NCBI GenBank assembly: GCA_002189035.1
Contig: NEEC01000037.1
Coordinates: forward strand, 1-59,695
Source: Utricularia gibba
Lineage: Eukaryota; Streptophyta; Magnoliopsida; Lamiales; Lentibulariaceae
Reading direction: 5' to 3'
Length of the DNA stretch: 59,695 nt
Shown: in pieces, positions 6,833-22,400 of the stretch
Numbering within the stretch: the first letter of the stretch is position 1
Layout of the letters: every line of letters starts with the position of its first letter
Made by a program: the position numbers and the translations under genes
The notes under the pieces: model-generated
Told to the model about the DNA's origin: nothing
Seen by the model: the letters and a program-made list of their open reading frames with translations, nothing else
The model's database searches: none

Positions 6833-8365
6833 GACATCCGCGTCATGGCCATTCTTCGTCTCAACTTGTTTTCCCAGAGTGGGCTCGAAGGCGACGATCC
6901 GTTAACATGCAGCAAAGGAAGCCAACACTCGCCAACAGAAGGTCACGCTTTGCGGAAACCATGCTCTCTAAAAGGCATTGCATAACAATCCGAACGAGCT
7001 CACCAGCAGGAACTCAGGGAACGTGAGTTGGGACATGATGAAAGGGAAGTATGAGGCGAATTCGCATTCCAATGTTATCACTATTTGCGATCCCAAAATT
7101 GAATCCAAAAGTTCGTAGCAGAGAGGCTGCAAAAAACTACAGAAATCGGTTCTCGAAGGCCGTACCAGCATTCCAACATGAGGGGCACACGCAAAGGGAT
7201 CCTTGGAGCAACAAACGGTGGTACGCATACGCGACCAGGGTTGCGCCCAAAGTCATCGATCCTGGATCGCGGCGTTGTGAACGTCGTTTTCACAATCGTG
7301 TAGCTGTGTAGAACCATTCAAGCTGTAGAATGCAAGGTGCGCCTACATGTCCGGTGGTTCGAAGGAGCGTTCATCGCATGAGGTTTCTGCGAGTCCAAGG
7401 GTTGGAATGCAGTCAATTAGCCATGGGAGTAAGAAAAAAAGACGAACAAGTCGAGAAACCCTCCAAAAGGGCGCGGTGTCTAGAACACCTCCTTTGAGAA
7501 TGGAGGGCGGATGGAACTTGCTCCACATGCCGCGAATGGAGATATGCATACGAAAAAACACCAACATCGGGTCACCGACGTCGTTGCCAAGGAACTCTCT
7601 ACAAGCACCGTGTGACGACCTCCTTTGCAGCTATTGGATCCCCCTGCGGAGTGTCTCCGTACCTCGAAAAAACGAGCTTTCTACGGTAGCTCGTTTTCAG
7701 GAGCGCATGGCTCTTGAAACTCAGCACATGGATTCGCAATGATGGCAAGGGAGAGCACGTCCAATGGCGTAGTTACCGCGCCGCAATCGCATTCGAGGAG
7801 AAAAGAAGTTGTTTGGAAAAGAATTGGGCATCAAGGAAGACCGTTCAAATAGGCTCACGAAATTTGGAATTGGAGCAGCAGTACGTGTGACTTGTGTTGC
7901 TCCACCATTATGTGCGTCGATGGGTGTAGCGTGTTTGCGCAGTTTCACAAGGATACAGGGTGGCGAACAGTAGTTTGCAATAAGCATGAAGCGGGGGGTA
8001 CCGCTTGTGCACAAAAAGCTATAAAAGCTGTCCTTGTATAATTTCCCATGGGTATGAACCAGGTGCCGGGTTCACACGCAAGCCTTCAGGTGAATCTACG
8101 TGACGATATTCATTCCAAGCTCCGTCGGATAGTGCCACCCTCGATAGCCAGCATATCAATGCTATCTTGACAGGCTGCTGACGGGAATCGACAGTCCCCG
8201 AGCTCACTTTTTGCTACATGGATTTAAAGAAGTTGAGTAGCTTATGTTTGTATGCAGAACACGAGAAGTCCCCATCCGTCGCAGAAAAGGGGCGTGGATA
8301 GATGTGAGTGTTGCCACTCCCTTCTCTATGACCTTAAAATCGTGTATTTGTGTGCTTCTTGCGGT
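6275..8365 (+). repeat. Repeat copy 4, one-base deletion type
   Basis: Length 2,091. It carries the same missing C as copy 2 (near 7375-7376) and otherwise reads like the consensus. It is separated from copy 2 by a copy with the majority allele, so the deletion allele is interspersed rather than contiguous. Confidence 0.95.
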
Positions 8366-10456
8366 TTGTCTTCAGACCGGAATGTCCTTCTTCGAGGTTC
8401 ACTTCATTGTGGTGCACTCGGGTTGTTCCGCTTGTATTTCCTCACGAGAGGAGATACGTTTGTGTCCTCCTTCACTTCATGGAAAGATGTGGGAGCACGC
8501 AGCAGATTATGGAGATTTGAAACAGAACACACATCACGAGGCAACCTAACGACGCAGCAACCAGCCCGACCTCGGTCTACCTGGAGCACCATCAATGAGC
8601 ATGGCGTTGGAAGTGGCATACTCTACATGCAAAACGTAACCACCACCTCCTCTGACGTATGCTCGGTTCTCCTTGTAGGTGGAGTGGATGGTGGTCCCGA
8701 TGACGCGCCTCCTACATGCACCTCGAACCACGCAGGTAATGCAAGCACACGCAACATCATGCGTCTTCACTCCACAGCAGGAGGCTCCATGCATGTTTCT
8801 AACAGCATCGATCATTCGCTCCCCTTCATTTCGAGCTTCACGAGATGGCTGGAATACCATCGAAACCCTGCATATCTTTCCTGGAGCACCCGCCCAAGTG
8901 CGACAAAGCTCCTATTTTCTTAGGACATCCGCGTCATGGCCATTCTTCGTCTCAACTTGTTTTCCCAGAGTGGGCTCGAAGGCGACGATCCGTTAACATG
9001 CAGCAAAGGAAGCCAACACTCGCCAACAGAAGGTCACGCTTTGCGGAAACCATGCTCTCTAAAAGGCATTGCATAACAATCCGAACGAGCTCACCAGCAG
9101 GAACTCAGGGAACGTGAGTTGGGACATGATGAAAGGGAAGTATGAGGCGAATTCGCATTCCAATGTTATCACTATTTGCGATCCCAAAATTGAATCCAAA
9201 AGTTCGTAGCAGAGAGGCTGCAAAAAACTACAGAAATCGGTTCTCGAAGGCCGTACCAGCATTCCAACATGAGGGGCACACGCAAAGGGATCCTTGGAGC
9301 AACAAACGGTGGTACGCATACGCGACCAGGGTTGCGCCCAAAGTCATCGATCCTGGATCGCGGCGTTGTGAACGTCGTTTTCACAATCGTGTAGCTGTGT
9401 AGAACCATTCAAGCTGTAGAATGCAAGGTGCGCCTACATGTCCGGTGGTTCGAAGGAGCGTTCATCGCATGAGGTTTCTGCGAGTCCAAGGGTTGGAATG
9501 CAGTCAATTAGCCATGGGAGTAAGAAAAAAAGACGAACAAGTCGAGAAACCCTCCAAAAGGGCGCGGTGTCTAGAACACCTCCTTTGAGAATGGAGGGCG
9601 GATGGAACTTGCTCCACATGCCGCGAATGGAGATATGCATACGAAAAAACACCAACATCGGGTCACCGACGTCGTTGCCAAGGAACTCTCTACAAGCACC
9701 GTGTGACGACCTCCTTTGCAGCTATTGGATCCCCCTGCGGAGTGTCTCCGTACCTCGAAAAAACGAGCTTTCTACGGTAGCTCGTTTTCAGGAGCGCATG
9801 GCTCTTGAAACTCAGCACATGGATTCGCAATGATGGCAAGGGAGAGCACGTCCAATGGCGTAGTTACCGCGCCGCAATCGCATTCGAGGAGAAAAGAAGT
9901 TGTTTGGAAAAGAATTGGGCATCAAGGAAGACCGTTCAAATAGGCTCACGAAATTTGGAATTGGAGCAGCAGTACGTGTGACTTGTGTTGCTCCACCATT
10001 ATGTGCGTCGATGGGTGTAGCGTGTTTGCGCAGTTTCACAAGGATACAGGGTGGCGAACAGTAGTTTGCAATAAGCATGAAGCGGGGGGTACCGCTTGTG
10101 CACAAAAAGCTATAAAAGCTGTCCTTGTATAATTTCCCATGGGTATGAACCAGGTGCCGGGTTCACACGCAAGCCTTCAGGTGAATCTACGTGACGATAT
10201 TCATTCCAAGCTCCGTCGGATAGTGCCACCCTCGATAGCCAGCATATCAATGCTATCTTGACAGGCTGCTGACGGGAATCGACAGTCCCCGAGCTCACTT
10301 TTTGCTACATGGATTTAAAGAAGTTGAGTAGCTTATGTTTGTATGCAGAACACGAGAAGTCCCCATCCGTCGCAGAAAAGGGGCGTGGATAGATGTGAGT
10401 GTTGCCACTCCCTTCTCTATGACCTTAAAATCGTGTATTTGTGTGCTTCTTGCGGT
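8366..10456 (+). repeat. Repeat copy 5, one-base deletion type
   Basis: Length 2,091 with the missing-C allele near 9466-9467. It is the last copy of the variable left edge. From here the array enters the uniform block. Confidence 0.95.
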
Positions 10457-13400
10457 TTGTCTTCAGACCGGAATGTCCTTCTTCGAGGTTCACTTCATTG
10501 TGGTGCACTCGGGTTGTTCCGCTTGTATTTCCTCACGAGAGGAGATACGTTTGTGTCCTCCTTCACTTCATGGAAAGATGTGGGAGCACGCAGCAGATTA
10601 TGGAGATTTGAAACAGAACACACATCACGAGGCAACCTAACGACGCAGCAACCAGCCCGACCTCGGTCTACCTGGAGCACCATCAATGAGCATGGCGTTG
10701 GAAGTGGCATACTCTACATGCAAAACGTAACCACCACCTCCTCTGACGTATGCTCGGTTCTCCTTGTAGGTGGAGTGGATGGTGGTCCCGATGACGCGCC
10801 TCCTACATGCACCTCGAACCACGCAGGTAATGCAAGCACACGCAACATCATGCGTCTTCACTCCACAGCAGGAGGCTCCATGCATGTTTCTAACAGCATC
10901 GATCATTCGCTCCCCTTCATTTCGAGCTTCACGAGATGGCTGGAATACCATCGAAACCCTGCATATCTTTCCTGGAGCACCCGCCCAAGTGCGACAAAGC
11001 TCCTATTTTCTTAGGACATCCGCGTCATGGCCATTCTTCGTCTCAACTTGTTTTCCCAGAGTGGGCTCGAAGGCGACGATCCGTTAACATGCAGCAAAGG
11101 AAGCCAACACTCGCCAACAGAAGGTCACGCTTTGCGGAAACCATGCTCTCTAAAAGGCATTGCATAACAATCCGAACGAGCTCACCAGCAGGAACTCAGG
11201 GAACGTGAGTTGGGACATGATGAAAGGGAAGTATGAGGCGAATTCGCATTCCAATGTTATCACTATTTGCGATCCCAAAATTGAATCCAAAAGTTCGTAG
11301 CAGAGAGGCTGCAAAAAACTACAGAAATCGGTTCTCGAAGGCCGTACCAGCATTCCAACATGAGGGGCACACGCAAAGGGATCCTTGGAGCAACAAACGG
11401 TGGTACGCATACGCGACCAGGGTTGCGCCCAAAGTCATCGATCCTGGATCGCGGCGTTGTGAACGTCGTTTTCACAATCGTGTAGCTGTGTAGAACCATT
11501 CAAGCTGTAGAATGCAAGGTGCGCCTACATGTCCGGTGGTTCGAAGGAGCGTTCATCCGCATGAGGTTTCTGCGAGTCCAAGGGTTGGAATGCAGTCAAT
11601 TAGCCATGGGAGTAAGAAAAAAAGACGAACAAGTCGAGAAACCCTCCAAAAGGGCGCGGTGTCTAGAACACCTCCTTTGAGAATGGAGGGCGGATGGAAC
11701 TTGCTCCACATGCCGCGAATGGAGATATGCATACGAAAAAACACCAACATCGGGTCACCGACGTCGTTGCCAAGGAACTCTCTACAAGCACCGTGTGACG
11801 ACCTCCTTTGCAGCTATTGGATCCCCCTGCGGAGTGTCTCCGTACCTCGAAAAAACGAGCTTTCTACGGTAGCTCGTTTTCAGGAGCGCATGGCTCTTGA
11901 AACTCAGCACATGGATTCGCAATGATGGCAAGGGAGAGCACGTCCAATGGCGTAGTTACCGCGCCGCAATCGCATTCGAGGAGAAAAGAAGTTGTTTGGA
12001 AAAGAATTGGGCATCAAGGAAGACCGTTCAAATAGGCTCACGAAATTTGGAATTGGAGCAGCAGTACGTGTGACTTGTGTTGCTCCACCATTATGTGCGT
12101 CGATGGGTGTAGCGTGTTTGCGCAGTTTCACAAGGATACAGGGTGGCGAACAGTAGTTTGCAATAAGCATGAAGCGGGGGGTACCGCTTGTGCACAAAAA
12201 GCTATAAAAGCTGTCCTTGTATAATTTCCCATGGGTATGAACCAGGTGCCGGGTTCACACGCAAGCCTTCAGGTGAATCTACGTGACGATATTCATTCCA
12301 AGCTCCGTCGGATAGTGCCACCCTCGATAGCCAGCATATCAATGCTATCTTGACAGGCTGCTGACGGGAATCGACAGTCCCCGAGCTCACTTTTTGCTAC
12401 ATGGATTTAAAGAAGTTGAGTAGCTTATGTTTGTATGCAGAACACGAGAAGTCCCCATCCGTCGCAGAAAAGGGGCGTGGATAGATGTGAGTGTTGCCAC
12501 TCCCTTCTCTATGACCTTAAAATCGTGTATTTGTGTGCTTCTTGCGGTTTGTCTTCAGACCGGAATGTCCTTCTTCGAGGTTCACTTCATTGTGGTGCAC
12601 TCGGGTTGTTCCGCTTGTATTTCCTCACGAGAGGAGATACGTTTGTGTCCTCCTTCACTTCATGGAAAGATGTGGGAGCACGCAGCAGATTATGGAGATT
12701 TGAAACAGAACACACATCACGAGGCAACCTAACGACGCAGCAACCAGCCCGACCTCGGTCTACCTGGAGCACCATCAATGAGCATGGCGTTGGAAGTGGC
12801 ATACTCTACATGCAAAACGTAACCACCACCTCCTCTGACGTATGCTCGGTTCTCCTTGTAGGTGGAGTGGATGGTGGTCCCGATGACGCGCCTCCTACAT
12901 GCACCTCGAACCACGCAGGTAATGCAAGCACACGCAACATCATGCGTCTTCACTCCACAGCAGGAGGCTCCATGCATGTTTCTAACAGCATCGATCATTC
13001 GCTCCCCTTCATTTCGAGCTTCACGAGATGGCTGGAATACCATCGAAACCCTGCATATCTTTCCTGGAGCACCCGCCCAAGTGCGACAAAGCTCCTATTT
13101 TCTTAGGACATCCGCGTCATGGCCATTCTTCGTCTCAACTTGTTTTCCCAGAGTGGGCTCGAAGGCGACGATCCGTTAACATGCAGCAAAGGAAGCCAAC
13201 ACTCGCCAACAGAAGGTCACGCTTTGCGGAAACCATGCTCTCTAAAAGGCATTGCATAACAATCCGAACGAGCTCACCAGCAGGAACTCAGGGAACGTGA
13301 GTTGGGACATGATGAAAGGGAAGTATGAGGCGAATTCGCATTCCAATGTTATCACTATTTGCGATCCCAAAATTGAATCCAAAAGTTCGTAGCAGAGAGG

Positions 13401-16400
13401 CTGCAAAAAACTACAGAAATCGGTTCTCGAAGGCCGTACCAGCATTCCAACATGAGGGGCACACGCAAAGGGATCCTTGGAGCAACAAACGGTGGTACGC
13501 ATACGCGACCAGGGTTGCGCCCAAAGTCATCGATCCTGGATCGCGGCGTTGTGAACGTCGTTTTCACAATCGTGTAGCTGTGTAGAACCATTCAAGCTGT
13601 AGAATGCAAGGTGCGCCTACATGTCCGGTGGTTCGAAGGAGCGTTCATCCGCATGAGGTTTCTGCGAGTCCAAGGGTTGGAATGCAGTCAATTAGCCATG
13701 GGAGTAAGAAAAAAAGACGAACAAGTCGAGAAACCCTCCAAAAGGGCGCGGTGTCTAGAACACCTCCTTTGAGAATGGAGGGCGGATGGAACTTGCTCCA
13801 CATGCCGCGAATGGAGATATGCATACGAAAAAACACCAACATCGGGTCACCGACGTCGTTGCCAAGGAACTCTCTACAAGCACCGTGTGACGACCTCCTT
13901 TGCAGCTATTGGATCCCCCTGCGGAGTGTCTCCGTACCTCGAAAAAACGAGCTTTCTACGGTAGCTCGTTTTCAGGAGCGCATGGCTCTTGAAACTCAGC
14001 ACATGGATTCGCAATGATGGCAAGGGAGAGCACGTCCAATGGCGTAGTTACCGCGCCGCAATCGCATTCGAGGAGAAAAGAAGTTGTTTGGAAAAGAATT
14101 GGGCATCAAGGAAGACCGTTCAAATAGGCTCACGAAATTTGGAATTGGAGCAGCAGTACGTGTGACTTGTGTTGCTCCACCATTATGTGCGTCGATGGGT
14201 GTAGCGTGTTTGCGCAGTTTCACAAGGATACAGGGTGGCGAACAGTAGTTTGCAATAAGCATGAAGCGGGGGGTACCGCTTGTGCACAAAAAGCTATAAA
14301 AGCTGTCCTTGTATAATTTCCCATGGGTATGAACCAGGTGCCGGGTTCACACGCAAGCCTTCAGGTGAATCTACGTGACGATATTCATTCCAAGCTCCGT
14401 CGGATAGTGCCACCCTCGATAGCCAGCATATCAATGCTATCTTGACAGGCTGCTGACGGGAATCGACAGTCCCCGAGCTCACTTTTTGCTACATGGATTT
14501 AAAGAAGTTGAGTAGCTTATGTTTGTATGCAGAACACGAGAAGTCCCCATCCGTCGCAGAAAAGGGGCGTGGATAGATGTGAGTGTTGCCACTCCCTTCT
14601 CTATGACCTTAAAATCGTGTATTTGTGTGCTTCTTGCGGTTTGTCTTCAGACCGGAATGTCCTTCTTCGAGGTTCACTTCATTGTGGTGCACTCGGGTTG
14701 TTCCGCTTGTATTTCCTCACGAGAGGAGATACGTTTGTGTCCTCCTTCACTTCATGGAAAGATGTGGGAGCACGCAGCAGATTATGGAGATTTGAAACAG
14801 AACACACATCACGAGGCAACCTAACGACGCAGCAACCAGCCCGACCTCGGTCTACCTGGAGCACCATCAATGAGCATGGCGTTGGAAGTGGCATACTCTA
14901 CATGCAAAACGTAACCACCACCTCCTCTGACGTATGCTCGGTTCTCCTTGTAGGTGGAGTGGATGGTGGTCCCGATGACGCGCCTCCTACATGCACCTCG
15001 AACCACGCAGGTAATGCAAGCACACGCAACATCATGCGTCTTCACTCCACAGCAGGAGGCTCCATGCATGTTTCTAACAGCATCGATCATTCGCTCCCCT
15101 TCATTTCGAGCTTCACGAGATGGCTGGAATACCATCGAAACCCTGCATATCTTTCCTGGAGCACCCGCCCAAGTGCGACAAAGCTCCTATTTTCTTAGGA
15201 CATCCGCGTCATGGCCATTCTTCGTCTCAACTTGTTTTCCCAGAGTGGGCTCGAAGGCGACGATCCGTTAACATGCAGCAAAGGAAGCCAACACTCGCCA
15301 ACAGAAGGTCACGCTTTGCGGAAACCATGCTCTCTAAAAGGCATTGCATAACAATCCGAACGAGCTCACCAGCAGGAACTCAGGGAACGTGAGTTGGGAC
15401 ATGATGAAAGGGAAGTATGAGGCGAATTCGCATTCCAATGTTATCACTATTTGCGATCCCAAAATTGAATCCAAAAGTTCGTAGCAGAGAGGCTGCAAAA
15501 AACTACAGAAATCGGTTCTCGAAGGCCGTACCAGCATTCCAACATGAGGGGCACACGCAAAGGGATCCTTGGAGCAACAAACGGTGGTACGCATACGCGA
15601 CCAGGGTTGCGCCCAAAGTCATCGATCCTGGATCGCGGCGTTGTGAACGTCGTTTTCACAATCGTGTAGCTGTGTAGAACCATTCAAGCTGTAGAATGCA
15701 AGGTGCGCCTACATGTCCGGTGGTTCGAAGGAGCGTTCATCCGCATGAGGTTTCTGCGAGTCCAAGGGTTGGAATGCAGTCAATTAGCCATGGGAGTAAG
15801 AAAAAAAGACGAACAAGTCGAGAAACCCTCCAAAAGGGCGCGGTGTCTAGAACACCTCCTTTGAGAATGGAGGGCGGATGGAACTTGCTCCACATGCCGC
15901 GAATGGAGATATGCATACGAAAAAACACCAACATCGGGTCACCGACGTCGTTGCCAAGGAACTCTCTACAAGCACCGTGTGACGACCTCCTTTGCAGCTA
16001 TTGGATCCCCCTGCGGAGTGTCTCCGTACCTCGAAAAAACGAGCTTTCTACGGTAGCTCGTTTTCAGGAGCGCATGGCTCTTGAAACTCAGCACATGGAT
16101 TCGCAATGATGGCAAGGGAGAGCACGTCCAATGGCGTAGTTACCGCGCCGCAATCGCATTCGAGGAGAAAAGAAGTTGTTTGGAAAAGAATTGGGCATCA
16201 AGGAAGACCGTTCAAATAGGCTCACGAAATTTGGAATTGGAGCAGCAGTACGTGTGACTTGTGTTGCTCCACCATTATGTGCGTCGATGGGTGTAGCGTG
16301 TTTGCGCAGTTTCACAAGGATACAGGGTGGCGAACAGTAGTTTGCAATAAGCATGAAGCGGGGGGTACCGCTTGTGCACAAAAAGCTATAAAAGCTGTCC

Positions 16401-19400
16401 TTGTATAATTTCCCATGGGTATGAACCAGGTGCCGGGTTCACACGCAAGCCTTCAGGTGAATCTACGTGACGATATTCATTCCAAGCTCCGTCGGATAGT
16501 GCCACCCTCGATAGCCAGCATATCAATGCTATCTTGACAGGCTGCTGACGGGAATCGACAGTCCCCGAGCTCACTTTTTGCTACATGGATTTAAAGAAGT
16601 TGAGTAGCTTATGTTTGTATGCAGAACACGAGAAGTCCCCATCCGTCGCAGAAAAGGGGCGTGGATAGATGTGAGTGTTGCCACTCCCTTCTCTATGACC
16701 TTAAAATCGTGTATTTGTGTGCTTCTTGCGGTTTGTCTTCAGACCGGAATGTCCTTCTTCGAGGTTCACTTCATTGTGGTGCACTCGGGTTGTTCCGCTT
16801 GTATTTCCTCACGAGAGGAGATACGTTTGTGTCCTCCTTCACTTCATGGAAAGATGTGGGAGCACGCAGCAGATTATGGAGATTTGAAACAGAACACACA
16901 TCACGAGGCAACCTAACGACGCAGCAACCAGCCCGACCTCGGTCTACCTGGAGCACCATCAATGAGCATGGCGTTGGAAGTGGCATACTCTACATGCAAA
17001 ACGTAACCACCACCTCCTCTGACGTATGCTCGGTTCTCCTTGTAGGTGGAGTGGATGGTGGTCCCGATGACGCGCCTCCTACATGCACCTCGAACCACGC
17101 AGGTAATGCAAGCACACGCAACATCATGCGTCTTCACTCCACAGCAGGAGGCTCCATGCATGTTTCTAACAGCATCGATCATTCGCTCCCCTTCATTTCG
17201 AGCTTCACGAGATGGCTGGAATACCATCGAAACCCTGCATATCTTTCCTGGAGCACCCGCCCAAGTGCGACAAAGCTCCTATTTTCTTAGGACATCCGCG
17301 TCATGGCCATTCTTCGTCTCAACTTGTTTTCCCAGAGTGGGCTCGAAGGCGACGATCCGTTAACATGCAGCAAAGGAAGCCAACACTCGCCAACAGAAGG
17401 TCACGCTTTGCGGAAACCATGCTCTCTAAAAGGCATTGCATAACAATCCGAACGAGCTCACCAGCAGGAACTCAGGGAACGTGAGTTGGGACATGATGAA
17501 AGGGAAGTATGAGGCGAATTCGCATTCCAATGTTATCACTATTTGCGATCCCAAAATTGAATCCAAAAGTTCGTAGCAGAGAGGCTGCAAAAAACTACAG
17601 AAATCGGTTCTCGAAGGCCGTACCAGCATTCCAACATGAGGGGCACACGCAAAGGGATCCTTGGAGCAACAAACGGTGGTACGCATACGCGACCAGGGTT
17701 GCGCCCAAAGTCATCGATCCTGGATCGCGGCGTTGTGAACGTCGTTTTCACAATCGTGTAGCTGTGTAGAACCATTCAAGCTGTAGAATGCAAGGTGCGC
17801 CTACATGTCCGGTGGTTCGAAGGAGCGTTCATCCGCATGAGGTTTCTGCGAGTCCAAGGGTTGGAATGCAGTCAATTAGCCATGGGAGTAAGAAAAAAAG
17901 ACGAACAAGTCGAGAAACCCTCCAAAAGGGCGCGGTGTCTAGAACACCTCCTTTGAGAATGGAGGGCGGATGGAACTTGCTCCACATGCCGCGAATGGAG
18001 ATATGCATACGAAAAAACACCAACATCGGGTCACCGACGTCGTTGCCAAGGAACTCTCTACAAGCACCGTGTGACGACCTCCTTTGCAGCTATTGGATCC
18101 CCCTGCGGAGTGTCTCCGTACCTCGAAAAAACGAGCTTTCTACGGTAGCTCGTTTTCAGGAGCGCATGGCTCTTGAAACTCAGCACATGGATTCGCAATG
18201 ATGGCAAGGGAGAGCACGTCCAATGGCGTAGTTACCGCGCCGCAATCGCATTCGAGGAGAAAAGAAGTTGTTTGGAAAAGAATTGGGCATCAAGGAAGAC
18301 CGTTCAAATAGGCTCACGAAATTTGGAATTGGAGCAGCAGTACGTGTGACTTGTGTTGCTCCACCATTATGTGCGTCGATGGGTGTAGCGTGTTTGCGCA
18401 GTTTCACAAGGATACAGGGTGGCGAACAGTAGTTTGCAATAAGCATGAAGCGGGGGGTACCGCTTGTGCACAAAAAGCTATAAAAGCTGTCCTTGTATAA
18501 TTTCCCATGGGTATGAACCAGGTGCCGGGTTCACACGCAAGCCTTCAGGTGAATCTACGTGACGATATTCATTCCAAGCTCCGTCGGATAGTGCCACCCT
18601 CGATAGCCAGCATATCAATGCTATCTTGACAGGCTGCTGACGGGAATCGACAGTCCCCGAGCTCACTTTTTGCTACATGGATTTAAAGAAGTTGAGTAGC
18701 TTATGTTTGTATGCAGAACACGAGAAGTCCCCATCCGTCGCAGAAAAGGGGCGTGGATAGATGTGAGTGTTGCCACTCCCTTCTCTATGACCTTAAAATC
18801 GTGTATTTGTGTGCTTCTTGCGGTTTGTCTTCAGACCGGAATGTCCTTCTTCGAGGTTCACTTCATTGTGGTGCACTCGGGTTGTTCCGCTTGTATTTCC
18901 TCACGAGAGGAGATACGTTTGTGTCCTCCTTCACTTCATGGAAAGATGTGGGAGCACGCAGCAGATTATGGAGATTTGAAACAGAACACACATCACGAGG
19001 CAACCTAACGACGCAGCAACCAGCCCGACCTCGGTCTACCTGGAGCACCATCAATGAGCATGGCGTTGGAAGTGGCATACTCTACATGCAAAACGTAACC
19101 ACCACCTCCTCTGACGTATGCTCGGTTCTCCTTGTAGGTGGAGTGGATGGTGGTCCCGATGACGCGCCTCCTACATGCACCTCGAACCACGCAGGTAATG
19201 CAAGCACACGCAACATCATGCGTCTTCACTCCACAGCAGGAGGCTCCATGCATGTTTCTAACAGCATCGATCATTCGCTCCCCTTCATTTCGAGCTTCAC
19301 GAGATGGCTGGAATACCATCGAAACCCTGCATATCTTTCCTGGAGCACCCGCCCAAGTGCGACAAAGCTCCTATTTTCTTAGGACATCCGCGTCATGGCC

Positions 19401-22400
19401 ATTCTTCGTCTCAACTTGTTTTCCCAGAGTGGGCTCGAAGGCGACGATCCGTTAACATGCAGCAAAGGAAGCCAACACTCGCCAACAGAAGGTCACGCTT
19501 TGCGGAAACCATGCTCTCTAAAAGGCATTGCATAACAATCCGAACGAGCTCACCAGCAGGAACTCAGGGAACGTGAGTTGGGACATGATGAAAGGGAAGT
19601 ATGAGGCGAATTCGCATTCCAATGTTATCACTATTTGCGATCCCAAAATTGAATCCAAAAGTTCGTAGCAGAGAGGCTGCAAAAAACTACAGAAATCGGT
19701 TCTCGAAGGCCGTACCAGCATTCCAACATGAGGGGCACACGCAAAGGGATCCTTGGAGCAACAAACGGTGGTACGCATACGCGACCAGGGTTGCGCCCAA
19801 AGTCATCGATCCTGGATCGCGGCGTTGTGAACGTCGTTTTCACAATCGTGTAGCTGTGTAGAACCATTCAAGCTGTAGAATGCAAGGTGCGCCTACATGT
19901 CCGGTGGTTCGAAGGAGCGTTCATCCGCATGAGGTTTCTGCGAGTCCAAGGGTTGGAATGCAGTCAATTAGCCATGGGAGTAAGAAAAAAAGACGAACAA
20001 GTCGAGAAACCCTCCAAAAGGGCGCGGTGTCTAGAACACCTCCTTTGAGAATGGAGGGCGGATGGAACTTGCTCCACATGCCGCGAATGGAGATATGCAT
20101 ACGAAAAAACACCAACATCGGGTCACCGACGTCGTTGCCAAGGAACTCTCTACAAGCACCGTGTGACGACCTCCTTTGCAGCTATTGGATCCCCCTGCGG
20201 AGTGTCTCCGTACCTCGAAAAAACGAGCTTTCTACGGTAGCTCGTTTTCAGGAGCGCATGGCTCTTGAAACTCAGCACATGGATTCGCAATGATGGCAAG
20301 GGAGAGCACGTCCAATGGCGTAGTTACCGCGCCGCAATCGCATTCGAGGAGAAAAGAAGTTGTTTGGAAAAGAATTGGGCATCAAGGAAGACCGTTCAAA
20401 TAGGCTCACGAAATTTGGAATTGGAGCAGCAGTACGTGTGACTTGTGTTGCTCCACCATTATGTGCGTCGATGGGTGTAGCGTGTTTGCGCAGTTTCACA
20501 AGGATACAGGGTGGCGAACAGTAGTTTGCAATAAGCATGAAGCGGGGGGTACCGCTTGTGCACAAAAAGCTATAAAAGCTGTCCTTGTATAATTTCCCAT
20601 GGGTATGAACCAGGTGCCGGGTTCACACGCAAGCCTTCAGGTGAATCTACGTGACGATATTCATTCCAAGCTCCGTCGGATAGTGCCACCCTCGATAGCC
20701 AGCATATCAATGCTATCTTGACAGGCTGCTGACGGGAATCGACAGTCCCCGAGCTCACTTTTTGCTACATGGATTTAAAGAAGTTGAGTAGCTTATGTTT
20801 GTATGCAGAACACGAGAAGTCCCCATCCGTCGCAGAAAAGGGGCGTGGATAGATGTGAGTGTTGCCACTCCCTTCTCTATGACCTTAAAATCGTGTATTT
20901 GTGTGCTTCTTGCGGTTTGTCTTCAGACCGGAATGTCCTTCTTCGAGGTTCACTTCATTGTGGTGCACTCGGGTTGTTCCGCTTGTATTTCCTCACGAGA
21001 GGAGATACGTTTGTGTCCTCCTTCACTTCATGGAAAGATGTGGGAGCACGCAGCAGATTATGGAGATTTGAAACAGAACACACATCACGAGGCAACCTAA
21101 CGACGCAGCAACCAGCCCGACCTCGGTCTACCTGGAGCACCATCAATGAGCATGGCGTTGGAAGTGGCATACTCTACATGCAAAACGTAACCACCACCTC
21201 CTCTGACGTATGCTCGGTTCTCCTTGTAGGTGGAGTGGATGGTGGTCCCGATGACGCGCCTCCTACATGCACCTCGAACCACGCAGGTAATGCAAGCACA
21301 CGCAACATCATGCGTCTTCACTCCACAGCAGGAGGCTCCATGCATGTTTCTAACAGCATCGATCATTCGCTCCCCTTCATTTCGAGCTTCACGAGATGGC
21401 TGGAATACCATCGAAACCCTGCATATCTTTCCTGGAGCACCCGCCCAAGTGCGACAAAGCTCCTATTTTCTTAGGACATCCGCGTCATGGCCATTCTTCG
21501 TCTCAACTTGTTTTCCCAGAGTGGGCTCGAAGGCGACGATCCGTTAACATGCAGCAAAGGAAGCCAACACTCGCCAACAGAAGGTCACGCTTTGCGGAAA
21601 CCATGCTCTCTAAAAGGCATTGCATAACAATCCGAACGAGCTCACCAGCAGGAACTCAGGGAACGTGAGTTGGGACATGATGAAAGGGAAGTATGAGGCG
21701 AATTCGCATTCCAATGTTATCACTATTTGCGATCCCAAAATTGAATCCAAAAGTTCGTAGCAGAGAGGCTGCAAAAAACTACAGAAATCGGTTCTCGAAG
21801 GCCGTACCAGCATTCCAACATGAGGGGCACACGCAAAGGGATCCTTGGAGCAACAAACGGTGGTACGCATACGCGACCAGGGTTGCGCCCAAAGTCATCG
21901 ATCCTGGATCGCGGCGTTGTGAACGTCGTTTTCACAATCGTGTAGCTGTGTAGAACCATTCAAGCTGTAGAATGCAAGGTGCGCCTACATGTCCGGTGGT
22001 TCGAAGGAGCGTTCATCCGCATGAGGTTTCTGCGAGTCCAAGGGTTGGAATGCAGTCAATTAGCCATGGGAGTAAGAAAAAAAGACGAACAAGTCGAGAA
22101 ACCCTCCAAAAGGGCGCGGTGTCTAGAACACCTCCTTTGAGAATGGAGGGCGGATGGAACTTGCTCCACATGCCGCGAATGGAGATATGCATACGAAAAA
22201 ACACCAACATCGGGTCACCGACGTCGTTGCCAAGGAACTCTCTACAAGCACCGTGTGACGACCTCCTTTGCAGCTATTGGATCCCCCTGCGGAGTGTCTC
22301 CGTACCTCGAAAAAACGAGCTTTCTACGGTAGCTCGTTTTCAGGAGCGCATGGCTCTTGAAACTCAGCACATGGATTCGCAATGATGGCAAGGGAGAGCA

